Part shown: positions 31,296 through 39,580 of the stretch, in pieces | How the letters are laid out: every line of letters starts with the position of its first letter | Numbering within the stretch: position 1 is the stretch's first letter | Origin: a virus | DNA: 64,000 nucleotides | Strand: one strand, 5' to 3' | Virus record (IMG/VR): IMGVR_UViG_3300029258_001212 | Coordinates: 89,541-153,540 of that record | Position numbers and translations under genes: made by a program | The notes under the pieces: model-generated | What the model was told of the DNA's origin: nothing | What the model saw: only the letters and a program-made list of their open reading frames with translations | Database searches by the model: none

Positions 31296-32231
31296 ATGCG
31301 TTTCCTAGTTTTCATCATTGCCCTGTTCGCCATCATGCCTGAAGCTGGCGCCCGAGAGCCAGCTCAGGCCAGCAAGGTGGCGAGCGCCACGAAGGCGGCC
31401 ATCCCTACCCTGGCCCCTCTTGCCCAGGGGCTCCTGGCTGTCCGTGGTCACCAGCGTCACGTGAAGCCGGCCCTGGTGAGGCGTCTCGAGCGTGAGGCCA
31501 AGGAGGTGATCGCCATGCCCGGCAACGGATGGATGAAGCCTCACATCCTACTCGGGCTCGCTGTCACCGAGAGCGATCTTCGCGGCTGGCTCAAGCGCGG
31601 CTACGGCACCGTGGCAGACTGCGGGCTCACCCAGGTGAACCTCACTCGCCTCCGCATGACCACCTACAAGAAGCGGAAGCTCTGCCGGGCTATCCGTAAG
31701 AACACCAAGCTGGCCATGGTGTGGACGATGAAGGAGCTCAATACGGTGAAGGCGCGCTACTGCACACCGAAGTGGCTCAAGCGTATCAAGCGATACCAGC
31801 GCGGGACCGGGGAATGGCGCGGGCTCAACGATGACCAGCGATTCTGGATGTGTGTCCTGAACGTCTACAATCAAGGGCCCAGATTCGTCACGTATAGGTG
31901 GAACACGTGCAAGTGGAAGCATCGGTTCCCGGAGGATCCATCTCAGGCGGTGCTCGACAAGCGCGCCAAGAAGTGCCGGAGCCGGAATCGGTACTGGCTT
32001 CGGACCATGTGCTTTGCGACCGGGATCCGCTTGAACAAGACGCCGAAGTACGCGCGGCGCCGGTGGACGCGGAGCGGCTGGAAGGTGAAGTCCCTTCACC
32101 GTGCGTCGTGCAGGCGCGTTTGGACCTGGAAGGGGATGCAGAAGCTATACTCCTGGAAGCCCCTTCCCGCGCCCCCGCGCCCGCGGCCGACAAACAAACC
32201 TGTTCGGGTGTCACAGATTGGAGGTAGCTGA
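31296..32231 (+). CDS. Secreted lytic-transglycosylase-like protein
   Basis: 311 aa with AAGGAGGATCGGT before ATG 31296. Residues 1-19 are a signal peptide (MRFLVFIIALFAIMPEAGA, cleavage after AGA). The lysozyme-like core has LLGLAVTESDLRGWL with a candidate catalytic Glu, and DCGLTQVNLTRL, the counterpart of the GLMQ-N motif of SLT enzymes. The C-terminus is very basic and Trp/Pro-rich, suited to binding anionic cell-wall polymers. It may act in lysis or be exported to modify host peptidoglycan. Confidence 0.55.
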   Translation: MRFLVFIIALFAIMPEAGAREPAQASKVASATKAAIPTLAPLAQGLLAVRGHQRHVKPALVRRLEREAKEVIAMPGNGWMKPHILLGLAVTESDLRGWLKRGYGTVADCGLTQVNLTRLRMTTYKKRKLCRAIRKNTKLAMVWTMKELNTVKARYCTPKWLKRIKRYQRGTGEWRGLNDDQRFWMCVLNVYNQGPRFVTYRWNTCKWKHRFPEDPSQAVLDKRAKKCRSRNRYWLRTMCFATGIRLNKTPKYARRRWTRSGWKVKSLHRASCRRVWTWKGMQKLYSWKPLPAPPRPRPTNKPVRVSQIGGS

Positions 32232-32701
32232 TGGGTGACAACGGGCACCAGGCCCAAGTAGCAGAGACCGAAGGCTGGTTTACCAAGCGGCTCGAGGAAA
32301 TCGACCGCGAGGTGGAAAGACTTGGCGGGGAGGCGCGTGCCGTTCTGTCAGGCGAGGCCAAGCGCGTAGAGGGGTGGTATCAGGAGCAACGCAAGATGCT
32401 CGAGCGCGTTCACCGAGAGAGCATCGGGGACGCCAAGCGGGAACACGGAGCTCGCCGCGCGGAGCTCGACCGAAACCACAAGGCCACACTCGAGAGCCTC
32501 GAGGCCCATCATAAGAACAAGCTCGCGGAGCTCCGCCTGGAGAAGACGGCCAAGCTGTCCCCCCTCGAGGGGGAGCTCGACGCCCAGGTGGACGCAGCGG
32601 AGCTGTGGAAGCGTGAGGCACTGGCGGCGGCGGAGGCGGAGCGCAAGGAGAGACTGAAGGCTATCGCGGACCGGGGGCGGGACGCGGCGGCCAGGGAGTA
32701 G
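32231..32701 (+). CDS. Long coiled-coil protein
   Basis: 156 aa, nearly all one charged helix rich in Glu, Lys, Arg and Ala (EEIDREVERLGGEARAVLSG; LESLEAHHKNKLAELRLEKT). It starts at ATG 32231 behind GATTGGAGGTAGCTG, overlapping the previous TGA by one base. No membrane segment or catalytic motif. Scaffold-like in composition, but function unknown. Confidence 0.5.
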   Translation: MGDNGHQAQVAETEGWFTKRLEEIDREVERLGGEARAVLSGEAKRVEGWYQEQRKMLERVHRESIGDAKREHGARRAELDRNHKATLESLEAHHKNKLAELRLEKTAKLSPLEGELDAQVDAAELWKREALAAAEAERKERLKAIADRGRDAAARE

Positions 32702-32751
32702 ACTGAACACGGGTCACCAGGTGGCCCACCGGCAACGATTGGAGGATTGGA

Positions 32752-33798
32752 ATGTCGGTAGCAGCGGTATTCGCCAAGAAAAAACCGGAGCTCGAGCAAG
32801 CCCGGTCAGCCTACACGAACCAAGGGGTGCCAGAGTGGCTCATGGGCGAGCTCACCTCGGTGCGGGAGAAGCCTCCGCTCAAGCCGGACTCCTGGGTGAC
32901 GGCTTCCGGACTGGGGCGCCTGTGCCCTCGGTACGAGACCCTCCGGGCAGTTCACGAGATCACGATCCAGGACACCACCACCGGTGTGATGCAGTGGACC
33001 TTTGACGTGGGCAACGCCTACCACGATATGTACCGGGAGCACTACATGGGCCCGCGTGGCGCTTACCTGGGGCGCTGGCGCTGTTTGCGGTGCGGGTGGA
33101 ACACGGACCAGGGAGTTGAGAAGCCCCTCGACTGGGGAGAGCACGGGATCCCACAGCCGGCCAAGGCGCCCCTCAAGCCCACCAGCTATATGCCGGAGGG
33201 CGACTTCCCGAGCGAGGAGCACATCCTCCTGGCGAAGATGCCCGAGCGGTGTCCGAATTGCGGCGGCAAGCGCGCGTTTCCCGACTGGACGGCCAGCGGG
33301 CGCGAGGTGGACGGCCACCAGCGGGCCATCGTGTACCACGAGTGGCTCCTCACCAATGAGGAGTACCGGGTACGGGTGATGCCTGACGGATGGCGCCAGT
33401 CCTTGAGCACCGAGAAGATCCTATTCCAGGAGCTCAAGTCCATCAGCCCGAACGGCTACAAGAAGATCAAGTCCAGCGGCGCGGCCAAGCCGGAGCACGT
33501 TGTTCAGACCCAGGCGGGCCTCTGGCTCTCCGGTTGGGACATTGGCGAGATCGTCTACTTCTGCAAGGCGCCGATCTGGCGGTTCCCTGACGGCTGGAAG
33601 CCGGAGGACTTCTTTCACCAGGTGGTGGTGCGTTACGATGAGGGCACCCTCGAGGCCACGGTCTGGGGCCCGGTCACCGAGATGCGCGAAGCTCTCAAGG
33701 CCGGCACGGTCACGAAGCGGATCTGCGTCAACACGGAGGTGCCCCGGGCCAAGGACTGTGACCTGTGCCAGCTTTGCTTCAAGGAGCCGAATGGATGA
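32752..33798 (+). CDS. PD-(D/E)XK exonuclease, Cas4/RecB-like
   Basis: 348 aa behind CGATTGGAGGATTGGA. Features of the Cas4/AddB-type nuclease fold: DVGNAYHDMYREHYMG with His91, an inserted zinc ribbon WRCLRCGWNTD with CPNCGGKRAF, ILFQELKSISPNGYKK with Glu227-x-Lys229, and C-terminal CDLCQLCFKE, a possible iron-sulphur or zinc site together with an upstream Cys. It probably digests DNA ends in recombination with the RecA and SSB functions. The next gene overlaps by 4 bases. Confidence 0.65.
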   Translation: MSVAAVFAKKKPELEQARSAYTNQGVPEWLMGELTSVREKPPLKPDSWVTASGLGRLCPRYETLRAVHEITIQDTTTGVMQWTFDVGNAYHDMYREHYMGPRGAYLGRWRCLRCGWNTDQGVEKPLDWGEHGIPQPAKAPLKPTSYMPEGDFPSEEHILLAKMPERCPNCGGKRAFPDWTASGREVDGHQRAIVYHEWLLTNEEYRVRVMPDGWRQSLSTEKILFQELKSISPNGYKKIKSSGAAKPEHVVQTQAGLWLSGWDIGEIVYFCKAPIWRFPDGWKPEDFFHQVVVRYDEGTLEATVWGPVTEMREALKAGTVTKRICVNTEVPRAKDCDLCQLCFKEPNG

Positions 33799-34160
33799 AC
33801 ATCCCGAACGTGAGACCACTGCACGGCTACGTGATGCTCAAGTTCTACCCGGATCAGGAGTTCCCATTGGATCCAAGCTCCGGGCTGTACCTGGCCAGAG
33901 CTCCGCACCAGAAAGCCGTCTGGCGCATCGGGAAGGTGATCGCCATTGGCGATGGCATTCCGGCCAAGAAAGGCGACAAGGTGACGCCACACGAGCTCAA
34001 GGTGGGGGACTTCGTGGTTACAGACCACATCTTCGGGGCGGTGGTGTACGATGGGAAGAACGTGGAGCACCTGGAGATTCGCGTGCTGTCCGTGGATCAG
34101 ATTGAAGGCGTCCTGGAGGGCGTCACCGAGGAGGCGGCAAAGGTGCTGGACATAGGATGA
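33795..34160 (+). CDS. GroES-like co-chaperonin
   Basis: 121 aa from ATG 33795. IPNVRPLHGYVMLKFYPD, WRIGKVIAIGDGIPAKKGDK and LKVGDFVVTDHIFGAVVYDG follow the GroES/gp31 order: an N-terminal strand, a GKVxAxGxG turn, a GDxV-x6-xG-x2-xxxG segment, then a C-terminal strand. The mobile loop (SSGLYLARAPHQK region) is unusually short or altered. No GroEL gene lies in the window, so it would pair with host GroEL to fold phage capsid proteins. Overlaps both neighbours by 4 bases. Confidence 0.6.
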   Translation: MNIPNVRPLHGYVMLKFYPDQEFPLDPSSGLYLARAPHQKAVWRIGKVIAIGDGIPAKKGDKVTPHELKVGDFVVTDHIFGAVVYDGKNVEHLEIRVLSVDQIEGVLEGVTEEAAKVLDIG

Positions 34161-34741
34161 TCTCGGTACTCGGTGCAGATCTGGCTCAACGCCACAGCGG
34201 CTTCTGTTTCATCCCAGGTGGGTGGGACGGTCGTTTCGAGTCCTTGGTGACGGACTTCTGTGAGTACGGCGCCAAGGGGCGCATCGAAGATTCCACGGCC
34301 ATCGAAATCATGCTCACTGCGGCCAGGACGGCCGTGAACCTCGCCAGGCGCACGAAGCCAGATGAGATTGTGGTGGAGGAGTACGCCTACCGCGCCAAGG
34401 GTAACGCCGTACATCGCCAGGCGGAGATCGGTGGAGTAGTCCGGTCCCAGCTCCGCCTGGCTGTTGGCATTGCGGCCGGACTGGTTCCGATGGGCACGGC
34501 CAGATCGTTCCTGATCGGCGGCTCCCTCCGCGGCAAGCGGAAGGCGGACAAGAAGAACGGCGTGAAGCCCCTCGAGAAGAAAGACCAGATCCTCGCGTTC
34601 CTGGCCAATCGTGGATTCTCATTCCCCACGGATGACGTGTCCGATGCCTTCGTGGTGGGGTACTATCACTATTGCCAGCGGAATGGCCTGGATTGCATGT
34701 TCGATCCGATTCTGGAGAGCGAGCAAGTAGTGAAGCTGTGA
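34157..34741 (+). CDS. RuvC-like Holliday junction resolvase
   Basis: 194 aa. MISVLGADLAQRHSGFCFI carries the first catalytic Asp (Asp8 in a beta strand ending GADLA). PDEIVVEEYAYRAKGN supplies Glu74/Glu75. TDDVSDAFVVGYYHY gives the C-terminal acidic pair. This is the DxxxxxxG / VEE / DDxxDA order of RuvC-family RNase H fold resolvases. It cleaves branched DNA before packaging. It follows the nuclease and chaperonin genes with ATGA coupling. Confidence 0.7.
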   Translation: MISVLGADLAQRHSGFCFIPGGWDGRFESLVTDFCEYGAKGRIEDSTAIEIMLTAARTAVNLARRTKPDEIVVEEYAYRAKGNAVHRQAEIGGVVRSQLRLAVGIAAGLVPMGTARSFLIGGSLRGKRKADKKNGVKPLEKKDQILAFLANRGFSFPTDDVSDAFVVGYYHYCQRNGLDCMFDPILESEQVVKL

Positions 34742-34744
34742 ACC

Positions 34745-35083
34745 ATGATGCCCAACCCCGCCAACACCTGGAACGGTATCGGCCGCGTGGCCCAGGATAT
34801 TCGCTTCGGTCGGACCGGAGAGGGACAGCGCGTGTGCTCGTTCCAGGTGACTACCACCAGCCGGGGAGACCGGCTCACCTGGGTGCGGATCAACGTCTAC
34901 GATCAGGAGCTGGTGAAGTACGTCAAGCGCCGGATCGTGAAGGGGGCGACAGTGCAGGTGGAGGGCGAGCTGATGAACCGCAACAAGGGCGGACGCAATG
35001 GTCCCCAGCTCACCGAGGTGAGGGCCTTTTCAATCGAACCGACAGACGATGAGGGAGCCGATGGTAGCCGCAACCGAGAATGA
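34745..35083 (+). CDS. ssb: OB-fold single-stranded DNA-binding protein (SSB)
   Basis: 112 aa. Typical bacterial-type SSB strands are NTWNGIGRVAQDIRFGRTGE, VCSFQVTTTSRGDRLTWVRI and KYVKRRIVKGATVQVEGELM, with the start-to-YDQELVKY segment. It is a single OB domain. Its end (EGADGSRNRE) lacks the EIPF tip that the other SSB of this phage has. Having both a gp32-like and a bacterial-type SSB suggests a division of tasks. Confidence 0.75.
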   Translation: MMPNPANTWNGIGRVAQDIRFGRTGEGQRVCSFQVTTTSRGDRLTWVRINVYDQELVKYVKRRIVKGATVQVEGELMNRNKGGRNGPQLTEVRAFSIEPTDDEGADGSRNRE

Positions 35084-35831
35084 CCTGCAAGTAGTGGACG
35101 GCCAGGCGCCGATCACTGATGACGTGAACGAAATCCGTGAGCACCTACAGGAGCTCAAGGGGCGCTTCACCCGTACCTACTTCGAGTTCGGGGAGGTGCT
35201 CCAGAGGGCTTACGAGCTCGGGGCCCATAAGACATGGGGATTCCCCACTTGGAAGGAGTACGTGGAGGAGGAGCTCGGCATGTCCGAGCGCCGTTGCCAG
35301 TACCTCCTGTCCATTCACAAGTGGTTCAACAAGGTGCTCAAGGACCACCCGCACGTGCGCCAGCGCGTGGAGCACCTGGGCTGGTCGAAGGTCCGGCTCC
35401 TGGTGGGCGTGGTGGACGAGACCAACGTGGACGAGTGGGTGGCCCGGGCGGAGAAGATGACCCTGGCGGCGCTCCAGGAGTTTATCAAGGAGCTCAAGGC
35501 CGGCAAGACACCGAGCGATGAAACCGAGAAGCTCACCACGCTTTCGATCAAGCTCTACCCCGAGCAGGTGGCCAACGTGGAGGACGCCCTGGAGCTCGCC
35601 AAGGAGATCGCGGAGAGCGACAAGCGCGGCCACCTGATCGATCTGATCTGCACGACGTTCAAGGCGGACCACGTGTTCTCTTCGAGCCCAGGCACGAAGA
35701 TGAGCGAGCTCTACATCGCCAAGATCGAGAAGATCATGGGGGTGCGCCTGGTGGTGGTGGACGAGGCATCCCGCAAGGTCAAGTACGGCCTGGATGTGCT
35801 CGAGCGACTGGCGGAGGAACCGAAGGAGTAA
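35061..35831 (+). CDS. DUF3102/KorC-like DNA-associated protein, paralogue A
   Basis: 256 aa from ATG 35061 (GAGGGAGCCG). Residues about 40-95 (FEFGEVLQRAYELGAHKTWG, FPTWKEYVEEELGMSERRCQ) match the helical domain of the 56606 gene and of phage and plasmid proteins that combine an F/L-GEVL helix with a WxxYVExExGxSxRxxY motif, used for DNA or host-factor contact. A helical middle follows, with VRLLVGVVDETNVDEWVARA, and a C-terminal region. Function uncertain; DNA-binding inferred. Confidence 0.5.
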   Translation: MVAATENDLQVVDGQAPITDDVNEIREHLQELKGRFTRTYFEFGEVLQRAYELGAHKTWGFPTWKEYVEEELGMSERRCQYLLSIHKWFNKVLKDHPHVRQRVEHLGWSKVRLLVGVVDETNVDEWVARAEKMTLAALQEFIKELKAGKTPSDETEKLTTLSIKLYPEQVANVEDALELAKEIAESDKRGHLIDLICTTFKADHVFSSSPGTKMSELYIAKIEKIMGVRLVVVDEASRKVKYGLDVLERLAEEPKE

Positions 35832-35882
35832 GAGGAGCCGGTGCCCATCCTGTGCAGCATTGGAGCTGCAAAGGAGGCAGAG

Positions 35883-36185
35883 ATGGATAGTCTTAGCGTT
35901 GGATGCCAGGTGATCTACACGGATGAACACTTCAAGGACCACCACGCCCTGGTGACGGCCATCTGGGCAGCGTCACATGAGCACCTGGTTCAGGGGAGCG
36001 ACGAGGTGAAACACACCTGCGTGAACCTGGTCTACGTGTCCGGTGACGACACCAAGGACGATCCCTACGGACGGCAGATCGAACGGAACACATCGGTGGT
36101 CCATTCGAGCGTGCAGCCGGCGGGGGGTGCGTGCTGGAGGTTCCCCAGTGAGCCACGGCCCAAGATGGGCGTGGTGAGCAAGTAG
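35883..36185 (+). CDS. Conserved phage protein with SH3-like barrel pattern
   Basis: 100 aa, start chosen at ATG 35883 because of its strong AAAGGAGGCAGAG ribosome site. SVGCQVIYTDEHFKDHHALV, LVYVSGDDTKDDPYGRQIER and NTSVVHSSVQPAGGACW fit a conserved small phage family (VGxxVIYTDExxxxHxALVT ... NLVYVSxDxxxxDPYGRQ), whose molecular function I do not know. It is the last gene before element E4. Confidence 0.55.
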   Translation: MDSLSVGCQVIYTDEHFKDHHALVTAIWAASHEHLVQGSDEVKHTCVNLVYVSGDDTKDDPYGRQIERNTSVVHSSVQPAGGACWRFPSEPRPKMGVVSK

Positions 36186-36250
36186 CCCGGCGGCCGGTGA
36201 CTGGTGCCGAAGAGGTGCCTGCCCCACTGGTTCCAATGCTGCACAGGATG

Positions 36251-36323
36251 GGACACCCTCTTGACTCTTTTCTCCTAGTAAGGGTAGATAAGGTTAAGTA
36301 AGCAGAAGCAACGTCTGTGCCAA
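36251..36323 (+). promoter_or_regulatory. Recurrent intergenic element, copy E4
   Basis: GGACACCCTCTTGACTCTTT, then CTCCTAGTAAGGGTAG (arms CCT-AGTA-AGG), GATAAGGTTAAGTAAGCAG and AAGCAACGTCTGTGCCAA. The TTAATT block has one change (TTAAGT), and there is no ATG in the tail. The ParB-like gene starts 34 bases downstream. The 171-base gap 36186-36356 shows nothing else I can name. Confidence 0.7.
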
Positions 36324-36356
36324 TCTGCGATTTGAACCTCTGGAAGGGAGGCCCTG

Positions 36357-37250
36357 ATGAGCAAGAACATTCCCCTCAACAAGATCGACACCGAGCGATT
36401 CCCGAATCCGCGGGGACAGCTCGACCCGTCCAGCATTGCCAAGCTGGCGGCTTCTATCGACAGCCATTCCCAGCTCCAGCCCATCGTGGTGAGCGGAGGG
36501 AACACGTCCGATGGGCGCTACTACCTGGTGTGCGGCTTTCGCCGGTACGCGGCCCACAAGCTCCTGGGTCGCACGACGATCCCCGCCGTGGTGAAGCGCA
36601 TTCCCGTGGCCCAGGTGCCCGTGGTGCAGCTCATTGAAAACGTGGACCGCGAGCCGCTCCCCCTCCTGGACGAGTGCGGCGCCCTGGCCAGAATCAGGGA
36701 TTCAGGAACGCTCGGTGCCAAGGACCTGGCGGAGCTGTACGGTCGCTCCCAGAGCTACATCACCCAGCGGATCAGCATTCACCGGCTCCCGGACGAGATC
36801 AAGGAAGCCTTCCTGGACGGCAAGATCCAATTCTCGGACCTGCGAGACCTGTCCGGCGTGAAGGCAGATGAAGGCAAGACCCGCGAGGAGGCCCAGATCG
36901 CAGCCTTCCGCAAGGCCCTCGAGGCGGATGCCTCCGCGCCCGAGCCCGCGAGCTCGCGCAAGAAGCCGAGCAGGTCCAAGCGCAAGGCGGCCACGCGCAA
37001 GGCCGTTCGCCAGAGCACACGTCAGGCCAAGAAGCCGGAGCGCCGGGCAGCTTCGGAGCGGACGGGCGAGAAGCCCGGGCGGAAGGCCATGGAGGGCACC
37101 ACCGAGGAGCGCCTCGAGGCCCTCACCCAGCGCATCGAAGGCGAGATCGCCAAGGAGATCGGAGCGAGCAAGCTGTCCCCGAAGGCGTCCGATGCGGTGC
37201 AGCGTGCGATCACCAAGCTCCACCAGGAGCGCCTCCTGGTACTGCCCTGA
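36357..37250 (+). CDS. ParB-like nucleoid/partition-type DNA-binding protein
   Basis: 297 aa behind TGGAAGGGAGGCCCTG. ParB N-domain features: IDTERFPNPRGQLDPSSIAK, QLQPIVVSGGNTSDGRYYLV and the box CGFRRYAAHKLLGRTTIPAV, then IENVDREPLPLLDECGALAR, a helix-turn-helix (KDLAELYGRSQSYITQRISI) and a basic Ala/Lys/Arg-rich linker with a C-terminal helical dimerisation part. No ParA is visible. Element E4 lies directly upstream, so autoregulation or site-binding at E copies is plausible. Confidence 0.75.
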   Translation: MSKNIPLNKIDTERFPNPRGQLDPSSIAKLAASIDSHSQLQPIVVSGGNTSDGRYYLVCGFRRYAAHKLLGRTTIPAVVKRIPVAQVPVVQLIENVDREPLPLLDECGALARIRDSGTLGAKDLAELYGRSQSYITQRISIHRLPDEIKEAFLDGKIQFSDLRDLSGVKADEGKTREEAQIAAFRKALEADASAPEPASSRKKPSRSKRKAATRKAVRQSTRQAKKPERRAASERTGEKPGRKAMEGTTEERLEALTQRIEGEIAKEIGASKLSPKASDAVQRAITKLHQERLLVLP

Positions 37251-37720
37251 TGCCAGGCCCGAACACATCCAAGCGGTGGAAGGCCGTTCGCAAGCGGTTG
37301 GCCAAGGCCAGTGACGCCCAGGGTGTGCTCGAGGCCCTGTCAACCAACGGGGCCGGGGACGGGCGCGTGGAGGACCTGTGGCTGGACGCTACGGATGAGC
37401 TCTGGGATAAACACATCCTCCCGATGACCCTCCGCGAGCTCGCTGCGGCCGTGGCGCAGTCCGATGGCGTGAAGGTGCAGCTCGACCGCGGCAAGGTGCG
37501 CCAGAAGCGGGCCAGCCGGATGAAGCCAGCGGAGATCGCGGAGGCGTCCGAGAAGATCGTGGCCGTGGTGAAGGAAAGGCCAGGTTGCGCGTGTTCGGAG
37601 ATTGCCGAGCGGATCGGCCTGGATCGCACCAGGACAGGCAAGCTCCTGGGCAAGCTCCACGATGCTGGCGAGCTTCGCAGAGAGGGTGAGCGCGGGGGCG
37701 CAGTGTACTTTCCGGCCTGA
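37250..37720 (+). CDS. Winged-helix DNA-binding protein
   Basis: 156 aa, TGATG overlap with the ParB-like gene. A basic N-terminus and helical middle are followed by a C-terminal winged helix (IVAVVKERPGCACSEIAERI, LDRTRTGKLLGKLHDAGELR, REGERGGAVYFPA) in the order helix, turn, recognition helix, wing. This looks like a MarR/ArsR-type fold. It may partner the ParB-like protein or regulate this operon. Confidence 0.55.
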   Translation: MPGPNTSKRWKAVRKRLAKASDAQGVLEALSTNGAGDGRVEDLWLDATDELWDKHILPMTLRELAAAVAQSDGVKVQLDRGKVRQKRASRMKPAEIAEASEKIVAVVKERPGCACSEIAERIGLDRTRTGKLLGKLHDAGELRREGERGGAVYFPA

Positions 37721-37737
37721 TGCGGTAGGATCTACGG

Positions 37738-38421
37738 ATGCTGGTGAGCTGGCCAACATTTGAGCACGATTGCCCAGCGTGCGTGTTCCTGGGCTCGGAG
37801 GACCGCGTGGCGCCCAGGTGGCGCGGGTGGGGGTTCTCCACGGCCAGGTGGCGCGACTTCTACCTCTGCCGAGCTCACGGTGTGCCGGCCTACACGGCCA
37901 GGTTCGGCAACAGCCCGGGGGACTACGTGGCGGTGTCCAGCGAATCACTCGAGCGGTGGGACTTCCGCGAGTGGGCAGCGATGGCCCGCGAGGAGACCGA
38001 AGATCATGCGGTGCCACTGAATGCTCTGTACCGGCTCCACCGGGACGGCGCCCTTGAGCGAGGATTCACCGTGTACCCTCACTTCGATGCTCCGAACAGG
38101 CCCTACATCATGGTGTCCCCGGCGCTGGCACCACAGGAGCATGACGTGTTGCACACGGTGGTGCTCCACGTGACAAACGGCTATTCCAGGTTCGGCAGCG
38201 GTGCGCCGCTGGACGATGATGCGACGGACAAGCTCGCTGGACGGGTGCTGGTCGTGGTGAGGGAGGTGGCGAACAAGCTGGGAGCGGTCACCAGGTGGAA
38301 CCGATGGGGCCGTGACGTGGTGAATGCTGAAACAAGGTGTAGTGCTCACGCTGACGGTGTTGACCATGGCGGCTGCCCTGGCCCCGGTGGTCTGGATCAT
38401 GATTCAGGACGTTTCTCCTGA
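37738..38421 (+). CDS. HDCxACxFLG-type conserved phage protein, paralogue A
   Basis: 227 aa. FEHDCPACVFLGSEDRVAPR, then RDFYLCRAHGVPAYTARFGN and PGDYVAV form a short domain also present in the 50959 gene (HDCEACAFLG...YYTCPNG...YIARFGSEGPDY), probably a zinc-bound fold. The middle contains another beta domain. The last 25 residues overlap the next small gene and are Cys/Gly-rich, so the true end may be less well conserved. AGGA lies upstream within TAGGAT. Confidence 0.5.
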   Translation: MLVSWPTFEHDCPACVFLGSEDRVAPRWRGWGFSTARWRDFYLCRAHGVPAYTARFGNSPGDYVAVSSESLERWDFREWAAMAREETEDHAVPLNALYRLHRDGALERGFTVYPHFDAPNRPYIMVSPALAPQEHDVLHTVVLHVTNGYSRFGSGAPLDDDATDKLAGRVLVVVREVANKLGAVTRWNRWGRDVVNAETRCSAHADGVDHGGCPGPGGLDHDSGRFS

Positions 38422-38443
38422 TGAAATGGACGATGAGCTGTGA
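38324..38443 (+). CDS. Tiny membrane protein, hypothetical
   Basis: 39 aa, too short for standard scans. It is almost one membrane span (VVLTLTVLTMAAALAPVVWI) with an acidic tail (DVSPDEMDDEL). It lies in another frame over the end of the 37738 gene and overlaps the next tiny gene by 4 bases (GTGA). No Shine-Dalgarno stands out. It may be a toxin-like or regulatory membrane peptide, or a chance frame; the hydrophobic run and the coupling favour a gene. Confidence 0.45.
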   Translation: MLKQGVVLTLTVLTMAAALAPVVWIMIQDVSPDEMDDEL

Positions 38444-38529
38444 GCCGAATTCTGTGCAACGCGAGCGGCGTATTCGCCCTGATGTTCATGGCGTGGTACG
38501 CAGTAAAGATGAGCGGATGCCTCCCCTGA
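38440..38529 (+). CDS. Tiny membrane peptide, hypothetical
   Basis: 29 aa from GTG 38440. The sequence VSRILCNASGVFALMFMAWY continues for nine more residues; the hydrophobic middle could span a membrane. It overlaps the upstream tiny gene by four bases and is followed by the DHH gene's GATTGGAGG ribosome site. Support comes only from overlap and composition. Confidence 0.35.
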   Translation: MSRILCNASGVFALMFMAWYAVKMSGCLP

Positions 38530-38551
38530 GCTCCGCAGATTGGAGGGCGCA

Positions 38552-39577
38552 ATGCCTACGATTGAGGTGTCGGACTTCAAACCCATCCTGGTGATCTACC
38601 ACGCGCCCCCGTGCAACGATGGGTGGACGGCGGCGCTGATCGCCTGGCACGTGCTGGGAGACACGGCCGAGTACGTGCCCATGCACTACCAGAGCGATCC
38701 CCCGGACCCGACCGGGCGCCAGGTGCTGATGTTCGATTTCAGCATGAAGCGGGAGGCCATGCAGGAGTTCGCCGCGCGGGCGGACAGCATCGCCGTGTAC
38801 GATCATCACCAGTCGGCCCAGGAGGAGCTGGTGGGGCTCGCCTACGCTTCGTTCAATATGGACAAGTGCGGGGCACGGATGGCCCTGGAGCACTTCCAGG
38901 CGATGCTCCTGGGCACCGAGGACGAGGGGGTGCTGGACCACCTCGAGACGCTGGTGGCCTACGTGGAGGACCGCGATCTGTGGCGCTGGCAGCTTCCGCT
39001 GTCCAAGGAGGTGAGCCAGGTGCTCGCCACCACCACCAAGGACTTCCGGACGTGGCAGGACCTGGCGTGGCAGGTGCGTCAGGTGCGCCACTACGCGGAG
39101 CACCGGGAGGCCGTTGCGGCTGGCCTGGCGCGGAGCCACATGGAGAAGCCCCCGATGGTGGTGGCCGGGGAAGCAATGATCCGCAAGCTGGACTCGGACG
39201 TGAGCTTCCTCGCGCGCAAGGCCCAGGTGATGGAGTTCAATGGTCACCGGGTGGCCGTGGTGAACGCTCCCATCTTCCAGAGCGAGGTAGCCGGGCACCT
39301 GGCCACGGCGCCGGGCATCGACTACGGCATGGCGTGGTGGCATGGCGGCTCGGACTCCCAGTACCACTACTCTCTGCGTTCCCGGGGCGATGGCGGCGTG
39401 GAGGGGGCGGCACAGGTGGACGTGGCCAAGGTAGCGGAGCAGTTCGGTGGCGGCGGCCACAAGGCGGCCAGCGGCTTCTCGAATCACCTGCCCCCGTGGC
39501 GCCTGGACCGCGAGGGGGACGAGGCGGAGCTCGAGCCCATGCCCGAGTACATGCGGCGGATGGTTCCAGAGGAGTAG
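38552..39577 (+). CDS. DHH-family phosphoesterase (nano-RNase/RecJ-like)
   Basis: 341 aa from ATG 38552 behind GCAGATTGGAGGGCGCA. ILVIYHAPPCNDGWTAALIA carries the first Asp, VLMFDFSMKREAM the second, IAVYDHHQSAQEELVG the DHH motif, VAYVEDRDLWRW a later Asp, and FGGGGHKAASGFSNHLPP the DHHA1 GGGH motif. Members hydrolyse short oligonucleotides, pAp or cyclic dinucleotides. In a phage it may recycle nano-RNA or degrade host signalling nucleotides such as those used in CBASS or Pycsar defence; the latter is speculation. Confidence 0.75.
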   Translation: MPTIEVSDFKPILVIYHAPPCNDGWTAALIAWHVLGDTAEYVPMHYQSDPPDPTGRQVLMFDFSMKREAMQEFAARADSIAVYDHHQSAQEELVGLAYASFNMDKCGARMALEHFQAMLLGTEDEGVLDHLETLVAYVEDRDLWRWQLPLSKEVSQVLATTTKDFRTWQDLAWQVRQVRHYAEHREAVAAGLARSHMEKPPMVVAGEAMIRKLDSDVSFLARKAQVMEFNGHRVAVVNAPIFQSEVAGHLATAPGIDYGMAWWHGGSDSQYHYSLRSRGDGGVEGAAQVDVAKVAEQFGGGGHKAASGFSNHLPPWRLDREGDEAELEPMPEYMRRMVPEE

Positions 39578-39580
39578 ACG

